From: Cryptomeria japonica
Taxonomy: Eukaryota; Streptophyta; Pinopsida; Cupressales; Cupressaceae
Reading direction: 5' to 3'
DNA length: 64,000 nucleotides
NCBI RefSeq assembly: GCF_030272615.1
Contig: NC_081414.1
Span: forward strand, 665,289,938-665,353,937
Positions 49,371-61,300 of this stretch are shown here, piece by piece. A program made the position numbers and the translations under genes. The notes beneath the pieces are model-generated. The model did no database searches. It saw only the letters and a program-made list of their open reading frames with translations, and had not been told where the DNA came from. How positions within the stretch are numbered: position 1 is the stretch's first letter; the number at the start of each line of letters is the position of its first letter.

Positions 49371-49690
49371 ACAGTTGATGATAGTCATCAACCGACATAA
49401 TTAACAGAGAAATCTTTTACTCCGGCTTTGATGAGAAAGCTACTTCTCAGGGGGAGTAGTTGGTATACTGAATTGGTTGGTATTTTATATTTGAAAAATG
49501 GTCTTTATATTGCTTTGGCATTTGATGTCAAAGGGGGAGAGATTGGTATGGAAAAACACAAGAAAAACACATGTCACTCCCAGGGGGAGAGATTGTTACT
49601 TTGGGGAGATTGTGAGATTGTTGGTTTTTGGTATTTGGCATTTATGTTTTAGCACTTTGATGGTTTTTCCATCTTGTGTTGCCATCAATG

Positions 49691-49704
49691 CCAAAGGGGG
49701 AGAT
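49691..49704 (+). other. Polypurine tract of element D, with upstream near-copies
   Basis: CCAAAGGGGGAGAT directly precedes the 3' LTR. Similar (A)GGGGGAG runs recur upstream near 49450, 49530 and 49583. Confidence 0.88.
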
Positions 49705-50761
49705 TGTTGGTATTTTGGTATGGTTTTGTCATTGATGTCAACACCTACTAACACTTATCAACTCTGGCACTTTGGAGAATCAACAACATTCACCGGTAAG
49801 CAAGTGACTTATGCACAGTCACCGGTATCTGGTACACTGACATGATATAATGTTCACCGGCACTTGGAATGGCATGGAAAACACCTGGTTATGTCAAAAA
49901 GATCATTTGGACACTTTGTCTTGGAGATTTGTTCATTGGCATATTCGTATTTGCATATTTGCTGTTACCAGCAAATAGGTTTAGGTTATACACCGGCAGG
50001 TTTATCTTTTCAGATAAGCACAACACTCTATGTAGATGTCTTATTATTGTTGTAAATGCATCAAGATGACATGTTGAATCAGTTATTGCATCGGACATTG
50101 TTTTATTTGTAAATTGATTCTATTGTAATATCTTTTAGAGCTGACCTACTAAAATTGGTCTTAGGTTATGATATAAATGTCAGATCTTATTTGTAAGATC
50201 AGTGTGGAATGCGAAAAAGAATTGTGTGAAGGTATATGTGAGAATAAGCAGAGCTATACACACATACATCATTTGAAGGTTGAAGGAGGGTTTTTGTGAA
50301 GACAATCATAACTACACCAGTATTGAATCCAACATAAAAAGATGCTAATTTGAGTAGTACATCCTTATTGGATTTAACCATCCAATTGTAGTCAGTGTGA
50401 CTCCTATTTGTGTTTGAGCAGTGAGCTCTAGGCGCTTGGCCTTTCTGCATGTGCAGACCCCATTTCTATACACATACTAACTGTAGTAGTATCATCTGAT
50501 TGTGGCTAAGGTTTCCCACCGTGGTTTTTCCCCTTACAGGGTTTCCACATACAAATATTGGTGTTATGTGTTGTGGATGTTACTGTCTTTCTATTTCATG
50601 CATTAATCTTTACCGGTACTAAAATTAACTGATAAAAGTGTCTACCAACATAAAAGACTGCTTTATCGGTATTAAGCATTGAAGTTGGTTAAGTTGTTTT
50701 GGTTTGAATTTATTTGACAACTGCTTCACCCCCCCCTCTCAGTTGTCTCTGGGACCTAACA
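49705..50761 (+). mobile_element. 3' LTR of element D (1057 bp)
   Basis: Partner of 44108-45159, very similar throughout, including the hairpin at 50367-50386. Open frames in it (49864-50055 and minus-strand 50199-50450) repeat those in the 5' LTR and are not genes. Confidence 0.95.
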
Positions 50762-53358
50762 CTGTTATCAGCAGTAGTCGCCTCTGGCGCATCCTCATGT
50801 GCATCTCCTGTTGCAGAAAATGAATCCACTATGAAATGCCCCCAAGAAAGAACACTTGAAGAGAAATAAACACGTAAAAAAAGATAGAGAAAAAGAGGGA
50901 TCTACCAATAGTGGGTGGTCCAATATGACGTGCAGTAGAGGATGTCTACATGCTAGTGTTGCCGACATTGCAGTCAGCAATACAAGTGGGGCTAACCTCT
51001 GATGAGGCACCGACAATATTTTCACAGGAACATTGACAACACCTGAAGAATAATACATTAAATATATAAAAGATTAAATATATGAAAAGTGCAAGAATTG
51101 TAAATAAGGATGTGTAATGCCCTGCCAGGAAACCCCGAAGGGTTTAAGTTAAAAACACTTAAATAGAGTGTAAATATTTTTTTTTATATAATAATAATAA
51201 TTAAGAGAGTTAATAATAAGTTACAAAATTAAGATATTTTGGAGTTATCTAAAACTTAGATAACACACCGGAAGGCTAAACGATCCTAAGGAGTTTCCCA
51301 ACGCGATTACGTAACCTTACACCTAACTCAAATCACGTCAAATGATCCAATAAGCTGGATATCTTAATTATGAGATAATGCATAAGACATGGACATATAT
51401 TTATGTTCGATAAATTGACGTCTTAGAATTTTAGGAAGCACTCATTTACTTTGGGTGGTTAGGAGGCCATCCTGAGGTTATTTACTTAATGCACTTTAAA
51501 ACATAATTAAACTAAGAGGCCACCCATAAGGTTCAATACGACTAATATCATGAAGTTCATTCATTTGGGTTTAAGGTAACCACCCACAATTGATATCATC
51601 CTTTAATATTAAAAGTATGGCTAATAAGATGAAATTTGTTCATTAAGGATTAAACTTCCATTAAAAGAGTGAGGTTCCTTCATTTGAATTCATGCATAAC
51701 CAACTAATGAGTTGTAGTTCTTTTATGGAGGATAGAATGTAAGTAGCCATAGAGTTCATTCATTGAAGTTTTAATAATGCTAATAGATGGACTAAATTCA
51801 TTAAGGTGAAAAGGTATTAGGAACACATGAGTTCATCCTTTAATTTAAAATATAGTTAGTAAGATGTTATCCATTGTTACAGGATTAAAATATAAGTTCA
51901 TAGTGACGTTCTCCCTTTAGGATTAGAATATAACTATCTTGTTGCATGTCACTCTTTTTAGTTAAATGAAGTTAATATGAAAAGGTACATTTACTAAGAT
52001 TAAGATATAAACAACTATACGAATACTTCCCTTTTCAGTTCAATTTTAGCAATCATAAAGAGATTCTTTTATTAGGGTTATAATGATGGATAAATAGTTG
52101 AGTTCACCCAATTTTCAAGTTAATTTTGGTAAGGGTTATTTGTTGAGATTAAAACATGAAATAACTAAACAAATTCCTCCAATATAGTGAAACATAATTA
52201 ACATGGCATTACTCATTTACTAAGATAAAAGTAAATACCTATATGATGTTCATCCTTTAGATTTCAAATTAGAAAATTACGACATTTAGAACTAACTTTG
52301 TTACCCATACACATTCGATCAATTTACCAACTTATATCAAGATAAAACAATAATGGTATCCTAATGAGATTCTTTCCACCATTATTTCCTTTAATTAACA
52401 TAAACCAAATACTTTTCCATAATCATACTTACAATGTTTTATGAACCTGATTACTACATTTATCAAGATGAATAATTTTATGCACTTTGATTTAAATTCA
52501 TTAAATTCTTGCCATACACTTATACAAGATACAATCATACATGATAACTTAAAGTATGAAACAAAGGAGGCTAGAAACATCGCATAACACAGATATGATC
52601 TCAGAGTTCACCCCTAAAGGGCTACATCTCCGGGTTTGCTCAACTGCAAGACCCCTTTGGCATTTAATATAGTTAGGAATACATAATTAATATGTCTTTT
52701 ACATCTTTACCACTTAGGCGAACACAACCAATATACAAATGACCATTTTGATCCACAAATCCTAATTGACTTCCACGTAGAGGCAGAAGCAACTGAGCAT
52801 GCTAAAAGGAAGTACAAGGTTCATTTCCCAACAGTACTCTATTTAGAGACCTAAGACTTAACAGGTGCCCCAATTTCAACAACGACAGGTTCCAAACAAA
52901 TACATCAAGGTTTGCCATCACCTTAAACAAGGCAAATATGGAACTTAAACTTACAAATTTTCCAAATCGATACATTATCAAACTTCCATTCATTCTACTA
53001 GCATATCGATGAAGTAATAACAAAATATACGAAGATAATTTAGATTCATAATCCATACACTCCTATACTTTAGTTTTCATTTCTAAAATTCCCGGATGAT
53101 CATAATCATTCAAATCGAAAGACAATACTTATTCCTGAAAAGAAAACTTCTTATTAAAATATATTATCTAATGTTAACAAAAGTGTCTTATTTCAAAGAT
53201 AATCAAATAAAAATATCATTTAACCTCATTTCCAAAAAATTACTTTCCTTTTAGAACTGGGTTCCAAATTTAAATGTTCATTAATATAAGTTTACTAATC
53301 CAAGATTAATAAATTTTATTTAATCAACAAATTGAAAAGAAATATGCAATCTCCATTA

Positions 53359-53360
<2 letters not shown>

Positions 53361-53394
<34 letters not shown>
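53361..53394. repeat. (TA)n microsatellite in solo LTR
   Basis: About sixteen uninterrupted TA units. Confidence 0.95.
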
Positions 53395-53397
<3 letters not shown>

Positions 53398-53611
53398 GCA
53401 ACTAAAATCTAAATTTATATAAAATAGATTGACTACAACTTTATTACAACTTCTTTTAATCATATCCCATTGTATTTATTGTCTTCTTTCATTGTATAAA
53501 TGTTAATATTATATTTTTTTTTCTCTTAAAAAAATATATATATATATAAAAAAAAAAAATTAAAACAAATTTTTTTTTTTCTTTGTGGGAACCCTAGCCT
53601 ATGGCGTAGGT

Positions 53612-53820
53612 CCCTGCGGCCCACAGTGTGGATGTAGGCCCTGCGAAACCACATTGTGGTCGCAAGTTTCTTGTGGCCCATAGTGTGGACGCAGGCCCTG
53701 CGAACCACACTGTGGTCACAGGTCTCCCTGCGGCCCACAATATGGATGCGGGTCTCCCTGCAGCCCACATTGTGGACGCAAGTCCCTGCGGACCACAATG
53801 TGGTCGTAGAAGATCTGCGA
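53612..53820. repeat. GC-rich tandem array of CCACANNNTGTGG-type palindromes in solo LTR
   Basis: About seven units of 27-31 bp start near 53614, 53641, 53670, 53698, 53729, 53759 and 53786. Each begins CTGCGG or CTGCGA and centres on a palindrome such as CCACAATGTGG or CCACACTGTGG. Frames on both strands through it are by-products. Confidence 0.85.
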
Positions 53821-56800
53821 GCCCTCAGGGAGAAGAGGAGAGGGTGAGGGGGGGGGAAATAATGGTGGCACGAGTTGAGTCTCGGCTCCTCCGCCTGCCA
53901 AACCCTAACGCCCCATTTGATAATAATTTTTTTTTTTTAAAAAAGAACAATAAACATGGTCAAAGTAGCCATGAAAACAACAGTTTTGATACTCATTTTT
54001 TTTTTGTATTTATAGTCAAACAAAAGGGGTTTTTAACAGCTTCTCCCTTCTTCTTTTTTTGAGAATGTTTAAGCAAAGAATGGGGAAGATTTTCTCCTTT
54101 CAAAATGTTCAAGAAATCCATAACAAATCTTGAATCCAAGAACAACCCAAATTTCAAAACTGAAACTAAATCTTAGAAACATTCATGGGTATTTTTATTT
54201 CTTTTTCTTTTCCAGCATTTCATGGAGAACATTCTAACACCACCTTTTTTTATTCAACAAATAAATAAAAGGGTAGATTGGAACCCTATTTCATAATGCA
54301 TTCCGGGCAAGACTTGAAGGAGAGCTCCACTTGCAACTCAAAGCAAAAAACTCCATTTTCTCCAAAATTTTCCCATCTCCATTCAAAAAAGTTCTCCAAA
54401 AGAGAACCCCCAAAAATATTTCAAAAACTAGGTTAAAATGAGAAACCCCCTTTTTTTGACCTAATTTTCAATTTCGAATTTAGGCATTTATTTATTTTTA
54501 AATAAAAGAAAATCAAAATGGAAATCATTCCTTTCCACTATTCAATACATCTTATTCGTTTTTCTAATTAAAATTAAAATGTTTCTATTTCTTATTTAAT
54601 TCTAATTTTAATTTCTCCATATTACTTTAGCCAACATTTATATTTTGAACTGTTAACAAGGGTAAGGTATTTAGGTTAATTTAAATTTCCAAAAATCAAT
54701 CCTTTATACCATATCAACTTTACAAGTAAAAAGAATAATTTCTTTTAAATAATAAAATTTACCCTTTCTCTTCCAAAATGCAAAAATGATTAATTTATTT
54801 CTATTTCCCAATGACTTTAAATCTTTCCTTTCTAAAACGCATAACTCATTGAATTTTGTTATTATTAAAATTAGCTATTAAATTAACTCGCTATAACATA
54901 ATAAAGCGACCTTTTTAATAAATGATTAATCTCATGAAAGAAATCTATTTATTCTAATTTTCTCAACTACTAATGCATAAATGAACACATTAATTCAAGT
55001 TAAATACTTTAAGCTTGCTACAATTATAATTAAAGCGATCTCTTTAAATTAACGATTAATCATATAAAAGAAACTACCTATTTTAAATTTATAAATTACT
55101 AATGCATACATCTACTCATTAAATCGAATTAAATACTTAGGATAACAAACTCCACTTACCCCGTGCAAGGCACACAAACCGAGGTAGTCCACCAAATCAC
55201 ATGACATGTAACCCAACGAAAAGAAAGCCCCACAAACCCCACACGATGCTCACCTGACCATGGCTAAGGCAAGACAAGAGTTTTATGACCCCCAAATCCG
55301 AATTCTAAGGATGGAGGAGGTATACTCAACCTTGCGAATCTCGAAGGAGATGAACCTCGCCCTAGGCAGTGTTGTACCTGCAATCTCCTGCACCCATGAA
55401 ACACACAAGCATACATATACATATACATATTCAATGAAGGCGTTAGCTTGAGATTTATCACAAGAGTTAGGAAGCAATTACATTTACACAAGAATCGATG
55501 CAAAAGCACAATAATAGATATGCATGATTATTTATATTATCTAAACTACACATTGCATCACAGTTAACCTACCATTCAAGAATGCCACATAGGAAGTCAA
55601 CCAAGGTCAAACAGGTTTTACAAGTCCGACTAGGGTAGAGGCATTACAGGATGAACCTTTATTATGAACATTGACAGTATCAAGTATGATGTATTTCGGG
55701 TACTCAAAGTGATAAGCCAAGCAAGTGATAAGCCAAGAAAATCGTCATCACCTGAACTACCTGCAGTACCCTGATCACGACCACCAGTTTCATGAGGATG
55801 CATAAATTGTTGTAAAAACAACACGTACATATTTTAGTTAATGACATAAAAGAGAATGAAATATAAACCATTATTGAACTTTTTTTATAATTAAAGCTTT
55901 CGCTACTGCTTACTTGCAAGTTTTGTGTTGTTCGCATCAATACTTGCACCCTCTCTTGTATCTCATCAGTCTGAGGCTCCACGGATGCCAAAGCAACAAT
56001 CTCTCTACTAATTTTTCTAAGAGACTTTTTTATCAATTCCATAGGGTTTGTGGAATTTCCAAGGTCATCATCACTTAATCCTGTTGAGTCCACATCCCTA
56101 GAGAGATGCTCAGGTACTGCAACTCCCTTTCCCTTTCCCCAAACATCCGTTTGTGTCAAGAATATCATTAACAATTACAAAATTATTCTAAAACACTCAA
56201 AACAAGAACAAAATAATGTAACAGTTTGCTTCTATTTAATTTGTATAATTACAATGAGGTTTACCTACTCGGTAGAAGTGTCGTGACCTACATCCCTGTC
56301 TACACTATGTGATGGATCCATGTCACCCTATGACAAAGAAAAAATATAAAAACGTTAGCAAAATTAAACCAATAGAGTTAGCAAAAAAACTTCATAATAA
56401 AATGGTATATTGGAGTCATTAATTGGAGGTTGGTTAATTTAAATGGTATATAGTATGTACCACCCCCATGATACTAACTTTGTTTGTATCTATATGATTC
56501 AAATTATAATTGATTAGAAGCTCTTCCCCCACACTTATTGATTTTATCGCACATACGAATACATGATTTCCCTCATGTGCCTCAAATATGCAATTGGGTT
56601 GTTTATTAGCTGACCCAGGTCACGTACTATTTATAAAACCTGCAATATTCTCTGTTGCTTTTGGCCTTCCATCAATGTATACAACCACTTGTTTACTTTG
56701 ATCATTATCTCTATCGTATGTAATTTGCTGATAGTGCATACCTATGCATACTTTTTTTATATCGAACAATCTGCACCCAATTATTATAATTGTAACAAGG

Positions 56801-57879
56801 TCCGACAAACTCCATCAATTCACCAACTTTGTTGTAACGGACCTTTACACCGTCCATGGAAAATAGGTCCAAACCTTGTAACGACGAAGGTGTTGTGCAA
56901 TATATCCTATCGTTAACACAAAAATCGATGTTTATTAGAGGAAGTTCCTTGGGTACCCATTGTTTCTGTAGATGTTTGTACCTCAAGGGCACCTCAATGT
57001 CGCCTTTGGTCTCCTCATCATAAGAACATGACCCCCCTTGAGCAAGGAAAAATTTCATGCGTTTATTGAATTTTCTTCTAATTTTTTGACCTCTAGATGA
57101 TCTCTCTATTGTAGACCTACTACATGTCTCACTTTCATTTTTTATTCCTGCATTTCCCTCACTCGAGGAAGACAAATCTAACAAATACCTATTTGGTGGT
57201 ACCTGCACTCCATCAAATGAGAGAGTTAGTTGGTAATGAGAGAGATATTTTGCAAATGAGGGTAATGTTGATGAAGAAGTTGGTCCTAAAGTTGATGTTG
57301 AGGTTAAAATTTGAATAAGTCCAACTGGGGCCTCAAGTGTTGATAACTATATTAGATTTGCTGCTAATGTCGAGGTTTGAAAAACTGAGGAAGTTTTTTT
57401 TCTAAGTAATTTTAAAAAATATTGACTAGTTATACCTGTCGATCCATGAGACTGTGCACGATCCTTGTCAAAGGGGTTCAGGTTCCTGCACATGTAATTC
57501 AATTATCTTATGTTAGCTAAAAATTACATAGTACAAAACATGAACAACATGAACTTTGTAGACAAAAGGAGTATTAAATAAAAAAAAGATGCTATCATCA
57601 TAATCATTGTAAAAAAATTTAATTCCTTACATTTACTTTATGTAGACTATGCAGGATCCTCAACTAAATGGTTGACGATGTCTGTAGTCAATGACCTATT
57701 CCCACCAAGGGTGACGACATCACACATGGACTATACATGAAATCAACACCATCAATTGAGCATCATAAGCATTACATTTGTAAGTTGATAAACAATAAAT
57801 ACATACGTATCATAAGCATCACATGATGTATCATCATATATGTAGTTGAGAATCATAATTAGCATCACATATGTGTAAT

Positions 57880-58107
57880 CATAAACATGTAATCTATCAC
57901 ATATGTATCTTAAATCACCATCCATCACATAGGTAATAAATAATCCACATTCTATAAATAAACACAAAGTTCAAAAAATGTCACATGTATCAACATAAAC
58001 ATGTAATCCATCACATATGTATTTTAAATCAACATCCATCACATAGCTAATAAACAATCCAAATTCCATAAATAAACACAAAGTTTAAAAAATGTCACAA
58101 AAATAGT
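57880..58107. repeat. 114-bp direct tandem duplication
   Basis: ATAAACATGTAATC starts at 57881 and again at 57995, and the following sequence (ATCCATCACATA..., AAATAAACACAAAGTT) is repeated in parallel with few changes. It lies between the two CACTA genes. Confidence 0.85.
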
Positions 58108-58296
58108 CACTCTCCCTATCTCCATCTCCTCGGGGTGGCATAGTTCTACTATAAGGACCTGCTAGAGGTCATGGAACATGAATTAAAAACATTAAAAGGT
58201 GCATCATGAATTAATTATGTAACCATATAAGTCAAAAAAAATTCTCAGTAAATCAATATTAAATAGATAATATACTAATCACATACCTCATACATT

Positions 58297-58313
58297 TCAT
58301 TCATCATCATGAC

Positions 58314-58395
<82 letters not shown>

Positions 58396-61300
58396 GTTGT
58401 CTTCGTCATCGTCATCACCATCATCACCATCACCATCACCATCACCATCACCATCACCATCACCATCACCATCACCATCACCATCATCAACTTCTTCTTC
58501 TTCATCATCATCAAGTAACTGTCGATCATGATCATCATCTACTTCATCTTCTACTTCTTCGGTATCTTCTTCTTCCATCACATACTTTATCGGCCTTTCG
58601 CTTGGTTCATGTCTAACAACAAATGATCAACTTGGTTTATGTGGAACCTTTGAGTAAAATACTTGCTCACATTGGCTTGGAAGAACATAGGGCTCATCCC
58701 CAACTAGTTCAAATGACCTTGTATTAACCACTATAAAACCATTATCATGTTCAATAACAGTTTTATCAGGATCATTTTTATTCAATCGTAGCCTGTACCA
58801 TTTGACAATGAACAAAATTAATTTGAAGGAATTAAAGTCGCACTCAAGTATATCATCCAAAATGTCATAGTATCGATTTTGAGACTCTTAAGTATGTATG
58901 CCATTTCTCGATGAAATATTTGTCACCTCAAAGACTATTGTTATCCCAGAGTCACAAGTTTTCTTCATGTCATCCAACATTTTGATGCAAAATATATGAC
59001 CATTGCAATACATAGCGTTGTGGTGTTTGACCTGCGATATGTCAAACATGTAAAAATTATTGCATCATGAGTTGATAAACATATGGGTGATTAATAAATT
59101 TATACGTACCTGTTTATCTCTTAAACCATATGCTAAATCAATTTCCCTTTGCCTAACATTGGAATCTCCATTACGATGAGCTTCTTTAACCAATGAAGCC
59201 ACACCTTTCCATGTTAATGTGCAAGCAGAATGTTGACAACATTCAATCCATGTCCTCATCCAATCAAGATTGTTTGCAATATACAAATGTAGTGCATCCC
59301 ACTCTCGCCAACTATACAAAAAATAAATAGACGTCTTACAACCAATTTATTTTGAAGATTAAAAATTAATTAACTACAATAACATCTTATAATTACCTCT
59401 CACTTTCCTCAATCTACTTTTCCTTGTCAAGTACTCCCCTTCGAATTTGTTAATGGGGTTGGGATCTCAAATGCGATCCACATGGATTTTTTCTGCAAAC
59501 TTAGAAAGATATTCAGAAATGTACACCATAGTCTGGTATACCATATATCCCTCCACCATAGAACCCTCCGGATGTGCTCTTTGTCGAACCAAAGCCTTAA
59601 AAAATTTCAAGTGCCTCTCAAACCATCCACATTGACCTAGTGTGTACAGGTCCACACAATTAAATCTCCTCAAGTTGGTGTATGAGGTAGTGTTCTTGTG
59701 CATTGAAAAAAGCTGAAGGTAGACACTTTTGCATTTCACACATTAGATGAGGAATTTTTCTCTTCCAATATTTTATATATTCTTTATGGATTTATTTACA
59801 TGACAACCACCTACAAAATATTCAAGACGCAAAAACATATATTACATAACAAGTAAAACAAATCGCAAATATAATATCTATACAATGAACTGAACAAATA
59901 TCACTACTTACCTCATATATTTTCCAAGATCATATATGACTTGGTTGACATTATTGTCGAAGCTGTATGAGAGAGATAGATGTAGAACGTACTGCAACAA
60001 TTATAAAATTATCTTTTCATTTTTTTCTAACATAATACAATGAAAAGTACATGCGCAGTATACAAATATATAGTAAAAACACAAGAACATGAATTACCTT
60101 AATGAAGGTATGCCAATCATGTGTTTTCATCCCTGACCCAAATTCACTTTTCTTTGATATAAGATTGTTTATGTTCGCAACAAATTTTGTGGGAAATCAA
60201 ATTTTTCGTATTTCTTTTATAGCATTGCTTTGCTGGTCCGTTAATAACCAAGGAAGCTCACTTATATTAATCTGGTCTCCATGGCTATTTGATTGAATGA
60301 CATTTTTCATTGCATGATTGGAATCCTGAATGTCACTACAAATTTTGACAATTTTTTCTTTGTCACGCCTTCCATCCAATATTTTCCATAATGTCTCTGT
60401 TATATTCTTTCCAATATGCATAGTATCAAACAAATGCACAATTTGTAACTTCTCGTAGTAGGGCAACCTACTAAATTGTCGAGGATAACTTTTTAGTCCC
60501 TCAGGAAGGTGGTCATTTATGCCTTGATGACCTTCACGATCATCAATCACATCATCAGTAAACAAAAAACAATAGAAAAGATGTTTTATGACATAAACCA
60601 TTAGATGGAATGGCATTACCTTGACGATTAATTCTATTATATTCCAACTTTAATAGGTGAGGTGTCATTCTTTGTGGCTTTAATGTATTCTCTTCTTTCC
60701 CATTGAAAAGATGTTTTTTAGTATTTCAATACTTATGATTTTTGTGGAGAAAGTGCCTATACTCATCAAACACTTGCTTTCTTAAACTTTTTGAATGATG
60801 AGATTTCATCTTTGGACCACAAACTAGACATGCAAATTTTCCCTTTGTTTGAAGACCTACAAGATAATGTATAATTGGATTAAATATGTTAATTTTTTTA
60901 ATTATAATTATCATGTGCAACTTGAACACTATAACATACCACAAAAATGTGTTAGCCCTTGGGCATCGTGTATTGTCCATACAAGCATTGCATGGAATTG
61001 AAATTGTCTTTATCCTATTAGTCTAGAGACATCATACATAGTGACACCATTCCATAATCTTTAACTTGATATATACATTCATATCTTTAACTTGGTACTT
61101 ACCTAATCGAATGAACAAAAACATTACATAATTATTATGACCATTTTACTGCAATATTTATAATTAAATGTAGACGACTATATTTAAATGATAAAATGCC
61201 TGGAACAATCATTGCCAACATTAGGTTCTCCCTCTTTATTGACATCCATGGAGGAATGTTATTGTTGATAACAAAAATAGGCCACACTGAGTAAACAGAT

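Larger units (their letters stand above)
44108..50761 (+). mobile_element. Copia retrotransposon D, complete with both LTRs
   Basis: 5' LTR 44108-45159, 3' LTR 49705-50761, both TGTTGG...CCTAACA. Flanks are ATGTT (44103-44107) and CTGTT (50762-50766), matching at four of five bases. It sits inside an exon of the second CACTA gene, in opposite orientation to that gene. Lineage is Tork- or SIRE-like; I cannot resolve which. Confidence 0.95.
51108..55653. mobile_element. Solo LTR 51113-55648 (4536 bp) with GGATG target duplication
   Basis: Ends are TGTAATGCC and GGCATTACA, a perfect 9-bp terminal inverted repeat, flanked on both sides by GGATG (51108-51112 and 55649-55653). No internal retrotransposon coding is present, so it is a solo LTR, presumably left by recombination between two LTRs. 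Layout (GC-rich palindromic array, then AT-rich tail) resembles the chromovirus A LTR in the plus orientation, but orientation is not certain. It sits between exons of the second CACTA gene. Confidence 0.93.
42268..57727 (-). pseudogene. Second CACTA gene (transposase-24-like), many exons, split by two LTR insertions
   Basis: Minus strand, probable ATG at 57727, stop TAA at 42270-42268. Exon-like blocks with GT/AG borders lie at about 57440-57490, 56640-57210 (the longest, 56711-57208), 56285-56330, 55910-56170 and 55740-55800; then 51040-50762 joined across element D to 44107-43995; then about 43440-43700, 43245-43345, 43005-43142, 42800-42905, 42615-42690, 42475-42545 and 42268-42385. The block 43440-43700 has an R-Y-R spacing followed by a WKDLILDAKERIERKKGN-type sequence, and the next reads SDTSKATKERKE...LGFGGYMKL, the pattern of plant CACTA-associated transposase-24 proteins (from memory). 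It probably corresponds to the TnpA-like DNA-binding partner. Stops and at least one frameshift (near 43560) are present. Confidence 0.62.

Noticed and set aside
49864-50450. Frames in the 3' LTR of element D that recur at 44263-44921
   Set aside because: They recur only because the LTR is duplicated; neither shows a domain.
53526-54062. Two opposite-strand frames with His/Gly-rich repeats
   Set aside because: Product of the CCACANNNTGTGG array within a solo LTR; no conserved protein pattern.
57752-57967. 71-aa minus-strand frame rich in Tyr, Met and Asp
   Set aside because: It overlaps the 114-bp tandem duplication and AT-rich intergenic DNA; no similarity recognised.
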